This document shows positions 51,399-59,943 of a stretch of DNA of 64,000 bases, in pieces. The notes beneath the pieces are model-generated. The model was not told the origin of the DNA. It saw nothing but the letters and a program-made list of their open reading frames with translations, and did no database searches. The position numbers and the translations under genes are program-made. Source of the DNA: UBA2821 sp902763335 (lineage in GTDB: Bacteria; Bacillota; Clostridia; Lachnospirales; Lachnospiraceae). Numbering within the stretch: position 1 is the stretch's first letter; every line of letters begins with the position of its first letter. Where the stretch lies: the NCBI GenBank assembly GCA_052066835.1, contig JBQHRJ010000013.1. One strand, 5' to 3'.

Positions 51399-52042
51399 TA
51401 TGCATACACCTCCTCAATTGTTGCTACAGCAGCTTTGTCGATAACTACTGTGTCATATTTCATAATATCATATACGTTAATTGTGCTCTTTACTCCATCC
51501 TCATCTTTGAAGAAGTAAGAAGTCTTAACATTAGGAATGTTCTTTGCTGAGCAAACTACGTTCTCATCTATGCTGCTCATAACAACTAATGCCTTTGATG
51601 CATTAAGCTTGTTAAGTGCTGTTGCCATTGCTTTTGTTTTAATCTCATCTAATTTGATTGAATCAACTACGATGAACTTGTCAGCCTGTACTCTTGATGT
51701 AAGAGCAGATTTAAGTGCGTTCTGTTTTTCTTTCTTATTCATTTTGAAAGAATAATCTCTTGGCTTTGGAGCAAATACAACGCCGCCGCCTTTCCACTGT
51801 GGAGCTCTTGTAGAACCCTGTCTTGCGTGACCTGTTCCTTTCTGTCTCCATGGTTTTCTACCACCACCGCTAACTTCTGAACGATTTTTAGCACTCTGTG
51901 TTCCCTGACGATTATTAGCAAGCTGGTTTACAACTGCTAAATGTACAAGATGTTCATTAACTTCAACACCGAACACTGCATCATTAAGCTCTAAGTCGCC
52001 AACCTGATTGCCTTCCATATTGTAAACAGATACCTTTGCCAT
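51398..52042 (-). CDS. rplD: 50S ribosomal protein L4
   Basis: A 214-residue protein with a tunnel loop and, in E. coli, a role as repressor of the S10 operon. RSEVSGGGRKPWRQKGTGHARQGSTRAPQWKGGGVVFAPKPRDY is the conserved loop. In this organism the rpsJ leader is long enough to hold an L4-responsive structure, but this is only inferred. Confidence 0.98.
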   Translation of the reverse strand: MAKVSVYNMEGNQVGDLELNDAVFGVEVNEHLVHLAVVNQLANNRQGTQSAKNRSEVSGGGRKPWRQKGTGHARQGSTRAPQWKGGGVVFAPKPRDYSFKMNKKEKQNALKSALTSRVQADKFIVVDSIKLDEIKTKAMATALNKLNASKALVVMSSIDENVVCSAKNIPNVKTSYFFKDEDGVKSTINVYDIMKYDTVVIDKAAVATIEEVYA

Positions 52043-52069
52043 CTGTGTGTTCCTCCTTCCTTAGAAAAC

Positions 52070-52705
52070 CTATTTAATAGTCTTAACGGTTTCCTTGATT
52101 GTTACTAAAGATTTCTTAGGTCCAGGTACTGCACCCTTAACTAAGATTAAATTATTTTCAACATCAACCTTAACGATCTCAAGGTTCTGAACTGTAATCT
52201 GTTTTGCTCCCATGTGTCCAGGCATTTTCTTTCCTTTAAATACCTTACTTGGATCAGAACAAGCACCATTTGAACCTGCATGACGATGATATTTTGAACC
52301 ATGAGCCATAGGTCCTCTTGACTGTCCGTGTCTCTTAATTGCACCCTGGAAACCTTTACCCTTTGATATTGCAGTAGCGTCTACCTTGTCGCCTGCTGCG
52401 AATACATCAGCTTTGATTTCATCTTTTACATTAAATTCTTCTGCATTTTCAAGTCTGAATTCTCTTACATATCTCTTGTAAGATACACCAGCCTTATCAA
52501 AATGTCCTTTCTGTGGCTTGCTGACTAATTTTTCTCTCTTGTCAACAAATCCAACCTGAACTGCACTGTATCCGTCATTGTCAGCAGTCTTAACCTGTGT
52601 TACTACACATGGTCCTGCCTGAAGTACAGTAACAGGTACTAATGCACCGTCTTCGTTGAAGATCTGTGTCATTCCGACCTTTGTTGCTAAAATAGCTTTC
52701 TTCAT
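52070..52705 (-). CDS. rplC: 50S ribosomal protein L3
   Basis: A 211-residue early assembly protein. MKKAILATKVGMTQIFNEDGALVPVTV, KGKGFQGAIKRHGQSRGPMAHGSKYHRHAGSNGACSDPSKVFKGKKMPGHMG is characteristic (quoted in parts: the core is GHGSKYHR-type). A hairpin GTTCAAGGCA...TGCTTTGAAC at about 52735-52757 lies before its SD, in a 190-bp gap after rpsJ. Confidence 0.97.
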   Translation of the reverse strand: MKKAILATKVGMTQIFNEDGALVPVTVLQAGPCVVTQVKTADNDGYSAVQVGFVDKREKLVSKPQKGHFDKAGVSYKRYVREFRLENAEEFNVKDEIKADVFAAGDKVDATAISKGKGFQGAIKRHGQSRGPMAHGSKYHRHAGSNGACSDPSKVFKGKKMPGHMGAKQITVQNLEIVKVDVENNLILVKGAVPGPKKSLVTIKETVKTIK

Positions 52706-52896
52706 TCCTTTTACCTCCTGTTAAATCTACAGCGGTTCAAAGCATTTTGCCTTGAACATCCTAGAACAGTCAAATATACGTGGAACACTAAATATTTTAA
52801 AATAAATGTTGATTCCCGGAATGTTATTCCAATCAAAAAGTGTTACTTCTATATCTTAACCTTCTGGATTAACTAAGTTAAATTTTTGAAAATGAA
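52706..52896 (-). other. Non-coding gap between rpsJ and rplC with leader-like hairpin
   Basis: 191 bp without a gene. It contains GTTCAAGGCA-AAA-TGCTTTGAAC near 52735-52757, just before the rplC SD, and an AT-rich remainder. Genes in this cluster usually follow more closely, so a regulatory element between rpsJ and rplC is possible. Confidence 0.5.
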
Positions 52897-53217
52897 TTAT
52901 TTGTTGTTTTTCATTTTCACGTCGATATACACACCAGCTGGCATCTCTAATCTTGTGAGTGCATCAACAGTTTTCTGTGATGGTGTGATGATATCGATAA
53001 GTCTCTTATGAGTTCTCTGCTCGAACTGCTCTCTAGAGTCTTTGAACATGTGTACAGCTCTAAGAATTGTAACTACTTCCTTCTTAGTTGGAAGTGGTAC
53101 AGGTCCACTTACCTGTGCTCCTGTCTTCTTTACAGTTTCGATGATTTTTCCGGCTGACTGATCAATAAGTTTGTGATCATATGCCTTCAATGTGATTCTC
53201 ATTACTTGACTTGCCAT
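52897..53217 (-). CDS. rpsJ: 30S ribosomal protein S10
   Basis: A 106-residue protein of the 30S head, also the NusE antitermination factor. MRITLKAYDHKLIDQSAGKIIETVKKTGAQVSGPVPLPTKKE and SREQFEQRTHKRLIDII are diagnostic. Start ATG 53217 (MASQVM) is the usual Clostridia start; the frame from 53382 is leader sequence. It is the first gene of the supercluster. Confidence 0.97.
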   Translation of the reverse strand: MASQVMRITLKAYDHKLIDQSAGKIIETVKKTGAQVSGPVPLPTKKEVVTILRAVHMFKDSREQFEQRTHKRLIDIITPSQKTVDALTRLEMPAGVYIDVKMKNNK

Positions 53218-53460
53218 AAAAAAAGTCGCCTCCTTTTCGTACTTTAGAAAATCAGTACGACAAGCGGTGACTGTACACTCTTCCGTGTGTGTCGCAAACT
53301 TAATTCCGAACTTTTTCACACGTTGTTTCCATAATTCATATGGACGATTTCTATTGGTACAGTGACTTGTCGCCAGTTTCATAACTTGACATTCGCTCCA
53401 CGGAAAACCTACAGATTAACTGTAGCAACCTCACGCTTCTACGCTATCAATGTCACAGCA
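53218..53460 (-). promoter_or_regulatory. Long structured 5' leader of the S10 supercluster
   Basis: About 240 nt from the predicted start to the rpsJ ATG. It contains CTACAG-TTAAT-CTGTAG, enclosed by GACATT...AATGTC, and a later TCGTACT...AGTACGA hairpin just before the SD GGAGG. Autoregulatory leaders of S10 operons are known; the exact class here is not established. Confidence 0.6.
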
Positions 53461-53466
53461 AGAATG

Positions 53467-53495
53467 AGTATAACCCATAAACACGCAAAAATCAA
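53467..53495 (-). promoter_or_regulatory. Promoter of the S10-spc-alpha supercluster
   Basis: Minus-strand TTGATT (53490-53495), 17 bases, TATACT (53467-53472). It is upstream of the rpsJ leader and back to back with the promoter of the methyltransferase gene. Confidence 0.78.
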
Positions 53496-53538
53496 GCACT
53501 TTTTTTATTTTTTTAATTTTAAATATATTTCTTTTAAC

Positions 53539-53567
53539 TTGTTTGATTATTGTATTTATAGTATACT
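53539..53567 (+). promoter_or_regulatory. Promoter of the methyltransferase-MATE operon
   Basis: TTGTTT (53539-53544), 17 bases, TATACT (53562-53567). About 40 bp before the methyltransferase start. Confidence 0.6.
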
Positions 53568-53607
53568 TGAACCGAAAAATTTTAGCAAAGGAAATTAATG
53601 AAATATT

Positions 53608-54471
53608 ATGTGGAAAGCAGATAATTGGAAAGATTACGAAGTTATAGACTGTTCATCCGGTGAAAAGCTGGAGAGATGGGGGAATTATATTCTTGTAAGA
53701 CCCGACCCACAGGTTATTTGGAACACGCCAAAGACTAACCGCGGCTGGAAGAAAATGAATGCACATTATCATAGAAGTAAAAAAGGCGGCGGCGAATGGG
53801 AATTTTTTGATTTGCCCGAACAATGGACAATAAATTACAGAGACCTCACATTTAATCTGAAACCTTTCAGTTTCAAGCACACAGGACTCTTCCCTGAGCA
53901 GGCGGTAAACTGGGACTGGTTTTCAGAAAAAATAAGAAATGCCGGCAGACCGGTTAAGGTTCTTAACCTATTTGCATATACGGGCGGTGCTACTCTGGCT
54001 GCTGCCGCTGCCGGTGCTCACGTCACACATGTGGATGCCTCTAAGGGTATGGTCCAGTGGGCAAAGGAAAATGCTGCATCTTCCGGACTGTCAGACCGTC
54101 CGATCCGCTGGCTTGTCGATGACTGTGTAAAATTTGTTGAACGTGAAATACGACGTGGAAACCACTATGATGGAATTATTATGGACCCTCCTTCATATGG
54201 AAGAGGCCCGAAAGGCGAGATTTGGAAGATAGAGGATTCTATTCACGATTTTGTTAAATTATGTGCAAAAATTTTAAGCGATGAACCGGTTTTCTTCCTT
54301 ATTAATTCATATACAACCGGACTGGCTCCGGCAGTTCTTACCTATATGATAGAAACAGAAATAAACAGCAGACACAAAGGAATTGTTGTGTCAGATGAAA
54401 TAGGTCTGCCTGTATCCTCAAACGGACTTGTTCTGCCTTGTGGTGCAAGCGGAAGATGGGAAGCGGTTTAA
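53608..54471 (+). CDS. SAM-dependent methyltransferase, RlmI-like (23S rRNA m5C)
   Basis: A 287-residue class I methyltransferase. Motif I LNLFAYTGGATLAAAAAGAHVTHVDAS (about residues 114-140) binds SAM, and DGIIMDPPSYGRGP (about 193-206) is the catalytic region, as in the rRNA m5C1962 methyltransferase. The N-terminal PUA domain of RlmI is absent, so the target may differ. ATG 53608 is the frame start; SD AAGGAAA is closer to an ATG at 53598 that opens an eight-codon overlapping frame, which could be a short upstream ORF. It is followed directly by the MATE gene. Confidence 0.85.
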   Translation: MWKADNWKDYEVIDCSSGEKLERWGNYILVRPDPQVIWNTPKTNRGWKKMNAHYHRSKKGGGEWEFFDLPEQWTINYRDLTFNLKPFSFKHTGLFPEQAVNWDWFSEKIRNAGRPVKVLNLFAYTGGATLAAAAAGAHVTHVDASKGMVQWAKENAASSGLSDRPIRWLVDDCVKFVEREIRRGNHYDGIIMDPPSYGRGPKGEIWKIEDSIHDFVKLCAKILSDEPVFFLINSYTTGLAPAVLTYMIETEINSRHKGIVVSDEIGLPVSSNGLVLPCGASGRWEAV

Positions 54472-55809
54472 ATGTCAGAGAATACTTCAATTGATTTTGG
54501 AAATGATGATATATTAAGAATCCTTCTTAAGCTTGCGCCTCCGGTTATGATTGCACAGCTTATTCAGGCACTCTACAATATTATAGACAGCTTTTTTATA
54601 GGAAGATACTCGGAAGAAGGACTTACTGCATTGTCTATAATTTATCCCTTGCAGCTTCTTATGATAGCACTTGCCGTCGGTACCGGCGTAGGTATAAACA
54701 CCCTTATGGCTCACTACGAAGGTGTGGGAAGAACCGAAAAAAGTCATGAGACTGCCGGAAGCGGTACGGTTATCGCTCTGGTTATGTGGTTTGTATTTTC
54801 GGTATTCTGTTATTTTATTATGCCGGCGTATGCAAAGGTTGCCACTAATTCTCAGTCAATCATACACGAAGTTATAGTATACGGAAGAATTGTGGGAGTA
54901 TTCAGTATCGGTCTGTTCCTTGAAAGTGTATGGACAAAAGTTCTTCAGGCCGGTGGAAACATGAAAGTTCCTATGGTTGCACAGATTGTAGGTGCCATTA
55001 TTAATATTACACTTGATCCGATTCTGATTTTCGGTGCTGGATTCATTCCAAAACTTGGAATTGCCGGTGCCGCCATCGCCACTGTCACAGGTCAGATAGC
55101 TGCAGCAATCATTGTTATTTATTATGGATTTAAAAAATATCCTAAGTATTACCTTCATACTACATATGTAAAAAGTATCTACAGACTCGGCTTTCCAAAT
55201 ATACTGATGCAATCTGCATATACATTTTACATTCTTGGTCTGAATATTATTCTAAAAGGATTTTCCGACCAGGCAGTCACAGCTCTCGGACTTTATTACA
55301 AATGGCAGACTTTCTTCTTTATACCATTGGGCGCCATGCAGACATGCATCGTTCCCGTTATCAGCTATAACTTCAGCTCCGGCAGAAGTGACCGCTGCAA
55401 AAAAACACTTATAGACTCCGTAGCAATGGGCATGGTTCTGATGTTTATCGGAACTCTGTGTTTCGAAATATTTCCGGGACAACTTTTATGTTTCTTTTCA
55501 AGCGACCACGAGGTTATCTCGATAGGAACCCACGCACTGAGAGTAATAGGATTAAGCTTTGTTCCTATGGTAACATCTCTTATCTTTCCTGTGTTCTTTC
55601 AGGCAATCGGTTATTCCGTGCAAAGTTCAATATTAACTGTCATCAGGACTGTTGCACTGTTTGTTCCGCTCGGATGGCTTTTGTCACATTTCGGACTTGC
55701 ATGGTTCTGGTTCACATTTCCTATAACGGAAATTATTACCACCACCATCGGTTTTATATTCTACAGACAGTTTAAACTTAAGAATAATATATTAAAGCAG
55801 ACGGGTTAA
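54472..55809 (+). CDS. MATE family efflux transporter
   Basis: A 445-residue transporter with 12 predicted helices in two halves, of the DinF/NorM-related type. LAPPVMIAQLIQALYNIIDSFFIGRY is the typical first helix pair, followed by GTGVGINTLMAHYEG and, in the second half, ALGLYYKWQTFFFIPLGAMQ. It probably exports cationic drugs or metabolites in exchange for Na+ or H+. It starts at the base after the methyltransferase stop, so the two are translated together. Confidence 0.92.
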   Translation: MSENTSIDFGNDDILRILLKLAPPVMIAQLIQALYNIIDSFFIGRYSEEGLTALSIIYPLQLLMIALAVGTGVGINTLMAHYEGVGRTEKSHETAGSGTVIALVMWFVFSVFCYFIMPAYAKVATNSQSIIHEVIVYGRIVGVFSIGLFLESVWTKVLQAGGNMKVPMVAQIVGAIINITLDPILIFGAGFIPKLGIAGAAIATVTGQIAAAIIVIYYGFKKYPKYYLHTTYVKSIYRLGFPNILMQSAYTFYILGLNIILKGFSDQAVTALGLYYKWQTFFFIPLGAMQTCIVPVISYNFSSGRSDRCKKTLIDSVAMGMVLMFIGTLCFEIFPGQLLCFFSSDHEVISIGTHALRVIGLSFVPMVTSLIFPVFFQAIGYSVQSSILTVIRTVALFVPLGWLLSHFGLAWFWFTFPITEIITTTIGFIFYRQFKLKNNILKQTG

Positions 55810-55823
55810 TCCGCCTGCTTTGT
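55794..55823. terminator. Terminator after the MATE gene
   Basis: AAAGCAG (55794-55800) and CTGCTTT (55815-55821), with inner CGG/CCG pairing (one bulge), followed by GTTAATTT. The T-rich left side allows action for the minus-strand dus gene as well. Confidence 0.75.
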
Positions 55824-55827
55824 TAAT

Positions 55828-56745
55828 TTAAAATATCGTATCAAATACGCTTGTATACTCTCTAAAATTTTTTGACTTCTTTATCTTTTTCCAATATTTA
55901 TCACCATTTTCAAAATGCGGTGACAGATACAGCCACAACTCCTTCAGTTTGAAAAGTACATTTCTTTCATCATGCATTATCTCATAGTAATCATCCTTTA
56001 CCTGAGCCATGAATTTTCCTATCTCTTCCCTTTCATCTTCCGGATTCATGCCTGTTATTCTGTTTATGAGACCGGGATTTTTTAGAAGTCCTCTGCCAAG
56101 CATCAATGTATCAGTATCAGGAAAACGATTTATAAAGTTTTCATAATCTTCCACTGAATGAATATCTCCATTGTACACGACCTTGTTTCTGCTGTTTTTT
56201 ACAGCATATTCGTACATATCCAAATCCGGACTGCCATTATAATAATCCTCTCTCACCCTCGGATGTATAATAAGCTCACTGAGTTCATACTTATTAAATA
56301 TATCCAGCAGCTCATAAAATTCATCATGCGATTCCATGCCAAGTCTTGTTTTTATAGAAATCTCCACCGTTGCATTTTCGAATATACGATACAGAAACTC
56401 ATCAAGATACTCTGTGTCTTTAAGCATTCCTGCTCCTTTATTTTTAGTCACAACCGTTGCCGCCGGGCACCCCAGATTCAGATTAACCTCTCTGTATCCG
56501 AGTCTTTCAAGTGCTTTTGCAGAACCATTAAAATTATCCGCTTTACTTGTAAGTATCTGTGGTACCGGCATTACGATATTATTCTCCGACAGCACATCTC
56601 TTTTCTCTTTCTTATTAAGATAACTGTTTATGTCAGGTGCTATAAATGGAGTAAAGTATTTACTTATTCCACCAAAATGCTGTTCAAACGCATTACGGTA
56701 TATATATCCTGTAATTCCCTCCATAGGGGCAAAATAAAATTTCAT
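55828..56745 (-). CDS. dus: tRNA-dihydrouridine synthase
   Basis: A 305-residue FMN enzyme that reduces uridines in tRNA D-loops. FAPMEGITGYIYRNAF at the N terminus, the catalytic Cys in NLGCPAATVVTKNKGAGML (about residue 94) and the FMN-phosphate motif TLMLGRGLLKNPGL are diagnostic. It belongs to a Clostridia group related to DusC/DusB; which tRNA position it modifies cannot be read. It is 15 bp after the Big_2 gene. Confidence 0.92.
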   Translation of the reverse strand: MKFYFAPMEGITGYIYRNAFEQHFGGISKYFTPFIAPDINSYLNKKEKRDVLSENNIVMPVPQILTSKADNFNGSAKALERLGYREVNLNLGCPAATVVTKNKGAGMLKDTEYLDEFLYRIFENATVEISIKTRLGMESHDEFYELLDIFNKYELSELIIHPRVREDYYNGSPDLDMYEYAVKNSRNKVVYNGDIHSVEDYENFINRFPDTDTLMLGRGLLKNPGLINRITGMNPEDEREEIGKFMAQVKDDYYEIMHDERNVLFKLKELWLYLSPHFENGDKYWKKIKKSKNFREYTSVFDTIF

Positions 56746-56759
56746 ATCAACATTCCTAT

Positions 56760-58034
56760 TTATTTTACTACTACTTTATCGCTCAACCCCGCTGCTGTTT
56801 TCGATATCTCCACTACTATATTATATGAAGCTTTATCCTTCTTAACAGGAGCATCACTTATATGCTTACTGTTAAGTGAAACCTTTATTGTATACTTTCC
56901 GTTAGCTTTCATAATCTTTTTAACTGAGCCTACACTTACAGTTTCATTCTCCTGCTGGTTTACTGTACTTATACATAACGCCTTATTCTTGAAGTAATTC
57001 TTATCATACTTCTTAAGTTTCTTCATTACAGAAGCATCATAATTAACCTTTGAATATTTATTTATAAGCTTCTTCATCTGTGAATAGCTGGTGATAAGTT
57101 CATTATCAAATGTATAATCGTCTTTTGTCCTTATCTTCTTAACTTTAGAATACATTTTCGTTGAGTAATTCTTTACGCTGACCCTGCATGAAGCTGTCAC
57201 CGCTTTATCACCCTTGTTATATGTGGCTGTGATAACTGCTTTACCTTTTGCAACTGCCGTTACAGTTCCATCTGCGCTGACCTTTGCAACCTTTTCATTG
57301 CTACTCTTCCACTCAACATCATCACTCATAACACCATCAACTTTTGCTGATAATTTCATCTGCTGTGATTTGTATAATGTTGCATTGTAAGAAGTAAGAG
57401 TCACCTTTGTGTGTTTTTCTGTTCTTTTAACAATACTGTACTGCACTTCATTTGTATAACCTTCATATTCACCTATTCCGGTTATATATACGGTAGCAGT
57501 TCCAATCTCTATGTTGTCCTTATATGTAAGTGTATAATCTGTATCTTTTACAAGTACTTTCCCTGTCTCACCATCCATAAGAAGCAGCTGGTCATCTATG
57601 TTTGTTTCTTCTCCGGTATATATAACTATATACCATGGTTCCGGCATTACAACGTTATCTGCTTTATTCTTGTTGTTAAATTTACATATATTATAGGTTG
57701 TAACCGCATGTTCTCCCTCATATTCTCCTATTCCATCTACATATACAGTAGCTGTTCCAATTTCTATATTGTCCTTATATGTAAGTGTATAGTCTGTGTC
57801 TTTTACAAGAACTTTTCCTGTCTCTCCATCATAAATTTCCAATATATCATCAATATTGGTTTCCTGACCGGTATAAGGAATTAAATAACTCACCTCTGTC
57901 ATCCTAAATACCTTCGTCTTCTTCTCTGTTGTCTCTTCAGCATGTACATCCTGCGTCATAACCGCTGATGCTGCCGTTACTGTAGTAATTCCCAATACCG
58001 TTGCCATTGCAAGCGATAAAAGTTTTTTCCTCAT
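56760..58034 (-). CDS. Secreted protein with duplicated beta module and Big_2 domain
   Basis: A 424-residue secreted protein. Residues 1-32 are a signal peptide ending VHA. Then come two copies of an about 80-residue module (about 45-120 and 130-205), sharing the stretch GETGKVLVKDTDYTLTYKDN and the following IEIGTATVY. A Big_2 domain follows (about 215-290: VTLTSYNATLYKSQQMKLSAKV to ATYNKGDKAVTASCRVSV). The C-terminal 130 residues are basic and unrecognised. Probably a surface or matrix protein. The promoter lies at 58078-58106. Confidence 0.8.
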   Translation of the reverse strand: MRKKLLSLAMATVLGITTVTAASAVMTQDVHAEETTEKKTKVFRMTEVSYLIPYTGQETNIDDILEIYDGETGKVLVKDTDYTLTYKDNIEIGTATVYVDGIGEYEGEHAVTTYNICKFNNKNKADNVVMPEPWYIVIYTGEETNIDDQLLLMDGETGKVLVKDTDYTLTYKDNIEIGTATVYITGIGEYEGYTNEVQYSIVKRTEKHTKVTLTSYNATLYKSQQMKLSAKVDGVMSDDVEWKSSNEKVAKVSADGTVTAVAKGKAVITATYNKGDKAVTASCRVSVKNYSTKMYSKVKKIRTKDDYTFDNELITSYSQMKKLINKYSKVNYDASVMKKLKKYDKNYFKNKALCISTVNQQENETVSVGSVKKIMKANGKYTIKVSLNSKHISDAPVKKDKASYNIVVEISKTAAGLSDKVVVK

Positions 58035-58077
58035 AATTTACCTCTCTTCCCTAATACAATTCTTTTGTTACACTTTC

Positions 58078-58106
58078 ATTTTATATTACTGATATATATT
58101 TGTCAA
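58078..58106 (-). promoter_or_regulatory. Promoter of the Big_2 secreted protein gene
   Basis: Minus-strand TTGACA (58101-58106), 17 bases, TAAAAT (58078-58083), about 44 bp before the start codon. Confidence 0.75.
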
Positions 58107-58128
58107 CATTGCATTTTGTTTTTTTCTA

Positions 58129-58770
58129 TTATTTCCCACTAAGATACCAAATTGCTAACTGTGTCCTATCCCTTAACCCTGTTTTTTCGAGACAGAAACT
58201 TATATAATTTCTAACCGTTCCCTCGCTCAAACAAAGTACCTCACCTATTTCCTTATTATTCAGCCCTTTAGCTACCTGCTCTGCAACTTCAAGTTCTTTA
58301 TCTGTAAGCACTGACTCAGATATATTCTGTAACTTTTCTTCTATTCCGGATGCTTTCTTAGCATTTACCATCCCATTAAGTCTCGATGCCACTTCTCCTC
58401 CAAATACACTCTGTCCCATATTAACCGCCTTTACTGCCGGTATGATACTTTCAAAGTCCTGCTTTATTATGTACCCTTTTGTTCCAATCGCAAGTGCTTT
58501 TATTATGTATTCATCATCTGAAAATGTGGTAAGCAGAAGTATTTTCGCATCCGGATGTTTCTGTAGTATCTCTGTGGCAGCATCAAGTCCCGACATACCA
58601 TCCATTCTGATATCCATAAGGAGTACATCCGGTTGTACACTCTCATACAAATCAACCGCTTCCCGTCCACTGTAGCCTATATCCGCCACCTCTATATTTT
58701 CATCCGATCCCAATATAGTCTTTAATGATACGGCTACGAGCTTATCATCATCAATAACCAGTATTCTCAT
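58129..58770 (-). CDS. NarL/LuxR-family response regulator
   Basis: A 213-residue regulator. The receiver domain has acidic pocket Asp7-Asp8-Asp9, phosphoacceptor Asp53 (VLLMDIRMDG) and Lys in GYIIKQDF. The C-terminal LuxR helix-turn-helix is at about 148-205 (LTDKELEVAEQVAKGLNNKEIGEVLCLSEGTVRNYIS). Its partner is the histidine kinase upstream on the same strand. A 96-bp inverted-repeat element lies between the two genes. It presumably controls the ABC-2 exporter of the same cluster. Confidence 0.95.
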   Translation of the reverse strand: MRILVIDDDKLVAVSLKTILGSDENIEVADIGYSGREAVDLYESVQPDVLLMDIRMDGMSGLDAATEILQKHPDAKILLLTTFSDDEYIIKALAIGTKGYIIKQDFESIIPAVKAVNMGQSVFGGEVASRLNGMVNAKKASGIEEKLQNISESVLTDKELEVAEQVAKGLNNKEIGEVLCLSEGTVRNYISFCLEKTGLRDRTQLAIWYLSGK

Positions 58771-58801
58771 GTTCTAAATCCTTTCTATATTAATCTTTAT
58801 C

Positions 58802-58897
58802 AGGTGTTTGCGAAAATTCCACGTTTTTTATATAGGTCTGAGCGTTGCAGCCTATAAATCTGATCAACCTATATATCATGAATTTTCGCAAACGCCT
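58802..58897. repeat. 96-bp mini inverted-repeat element between kinase and regulator genes
   Basis: The 18-bp ends AGGTGTTTGCGAAAATTC (58802-58819) and GAATTTTCGCAAACGCCT (58880-58897) differ at one position. An inner pair ATATAGGT (58830-58837) and ACCTATAT (58867-58874) allows a longer cruciform. The right 15 bp equal those at the outer end of the IS at 953-967. The interior contains 21 bp (TGAGCGTTGCAGCCTATAAAT less one base, 58839-58859) identical with the right end of element B at 20438-20458. No target duplication is evident. Confidence 0.75.
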
Positions 58898-58902
58898 ATT
58901 AT

Positions 58903-59943
58903 TTATTTAATAATAGAAATAAATATTTCAAATCCATCTTCATGACTTATATTTATGTTTCCTCCTAGTGCCTCCACTCTTTCTCTCATGTTCATAAGTC
59001 CGATTCCTTCTCCCTGTATGCCTTTTATACCTGTTCCATTATCTTTTATCATAAGCTGGTACAGTGCCGGATGTTCTCTCAGTATTATTTCAACTCTGTC
59101 GGCATTACTGTGTTTTACGACATTTGTGAGTGCTTCTTTTATAACCGATATGAAACAATATTTTATCTCCTTTGATAATTCGCTGGTAAGTCCATTATCG
59201 AATGTAATCTCAGGGCTGTCATATTCATTTATCAGTCCGTTTACGGTAATTCCAAAATCAACCGCCTCATCCTTAATGTCATGCACACTTTTTCTTATAT
59301 TCTGCATTGCACTGTCAAGGGTTTCCTGCAACATATCAAGCTGCTCTGTCATACCTTTATCTTTATTTATAACCTTTAATGCACCCACCTGCAATATGGA
59401 ACGCGTAAGCATATGCCCCACATTGTCATGGATTTCCCTTGCAATTCTGTTCCTCTCGGCAAGGGTGGCAACTTTTATGTCTGCTTCCTGATTTTTGATT
59501 CTCTCCATGCGGTCCATCCGAATCTGTTCATCCGCTTCATTACTGTGCTCAAGTGCCTCATAATACTTTCTTCTGTACTTTTCAAGATTGTATGTTTTAA
59601 CGGCCAGACATATGCTAAGCAGTGCAGCAGGTATGATTAACGGCATTTTATAACTCTGATACGCCATAACAAACGCACAGATGACAGGAATATACCGCTC
59701 TTTGTATAATGCATTATACATTATTATAGGCAGAAAGAAAATATATCCCGGATTTTTTAATGATGCCATAATATAAATGATTTTTAAAAGTATACTAAAT
59801 TTTTTATTTCCAAAAAATATGTCCGCACAAACAAATATAACAGATACAAGCATGGCTGTTACCATGCTTACACCTGTTTCTATTATAATGCCTGATGTGG
59901 CACACACTATGTATAATATAATAAAATCTGCTATCTTATCCAT
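58903..59943 (-). CDS. Sensor histidine kinase, HisKA_3 (LiaS/NarX-type)
   Basis: A 346-residue kinase. The N-terminal 125 residues are a membrane domain with about five short helices and almost no outside loop, a layout typical of kinases that sense within the membrane. A coiled-coil linker (about 125-155) leads to the phosphorylated His in AREIHDNVGHML, then HATPase with the N box VIKEALTNVVKHSNADR, G1 DNGTGIKG and G2 GEGIGLMNMRERV. It overlaps the permease gene at the ATGA-type junction, so it belongs to the exporter operon. Confidence 0.93.
   Translation of the reverse strand: MDKIADFIILYIVCATSGIIIETGVSMVTAMLVSVIFVCADIFFGNKKFSILLKIIYIMASLKNPGYIFFLPIIMYNALYKERYIPVICAFVMAYQSYKMPLIIPAALLSICLAVKTYNLEKYRRKYYEALEHSNEADEQIRMDRMERIKNQEADIKVATLAERNRIAREIHDNVGHMLTRSILQVGALKVINKDKGMTEQLDMLQETLDSAMQNIRKSVHDIKDEAVDFGITVNGLINEYDSPEITFDNGLTSELSKEIKYCFISVIKEALTNVVKHSNADRVEIILREHPALYQLMIKDNGTGIKGIQGEGIGLMNMRERVEALGGNINISHEDGFEIFISIIK

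Noticed and set aside
53598..53624. Eight-codon upstream ORF before the methyltransferase
   Set aside because: It has a fair SD, but the peptide is too short and featureless to support as a gene; it may simply be an alternative SD/ATG overlap.
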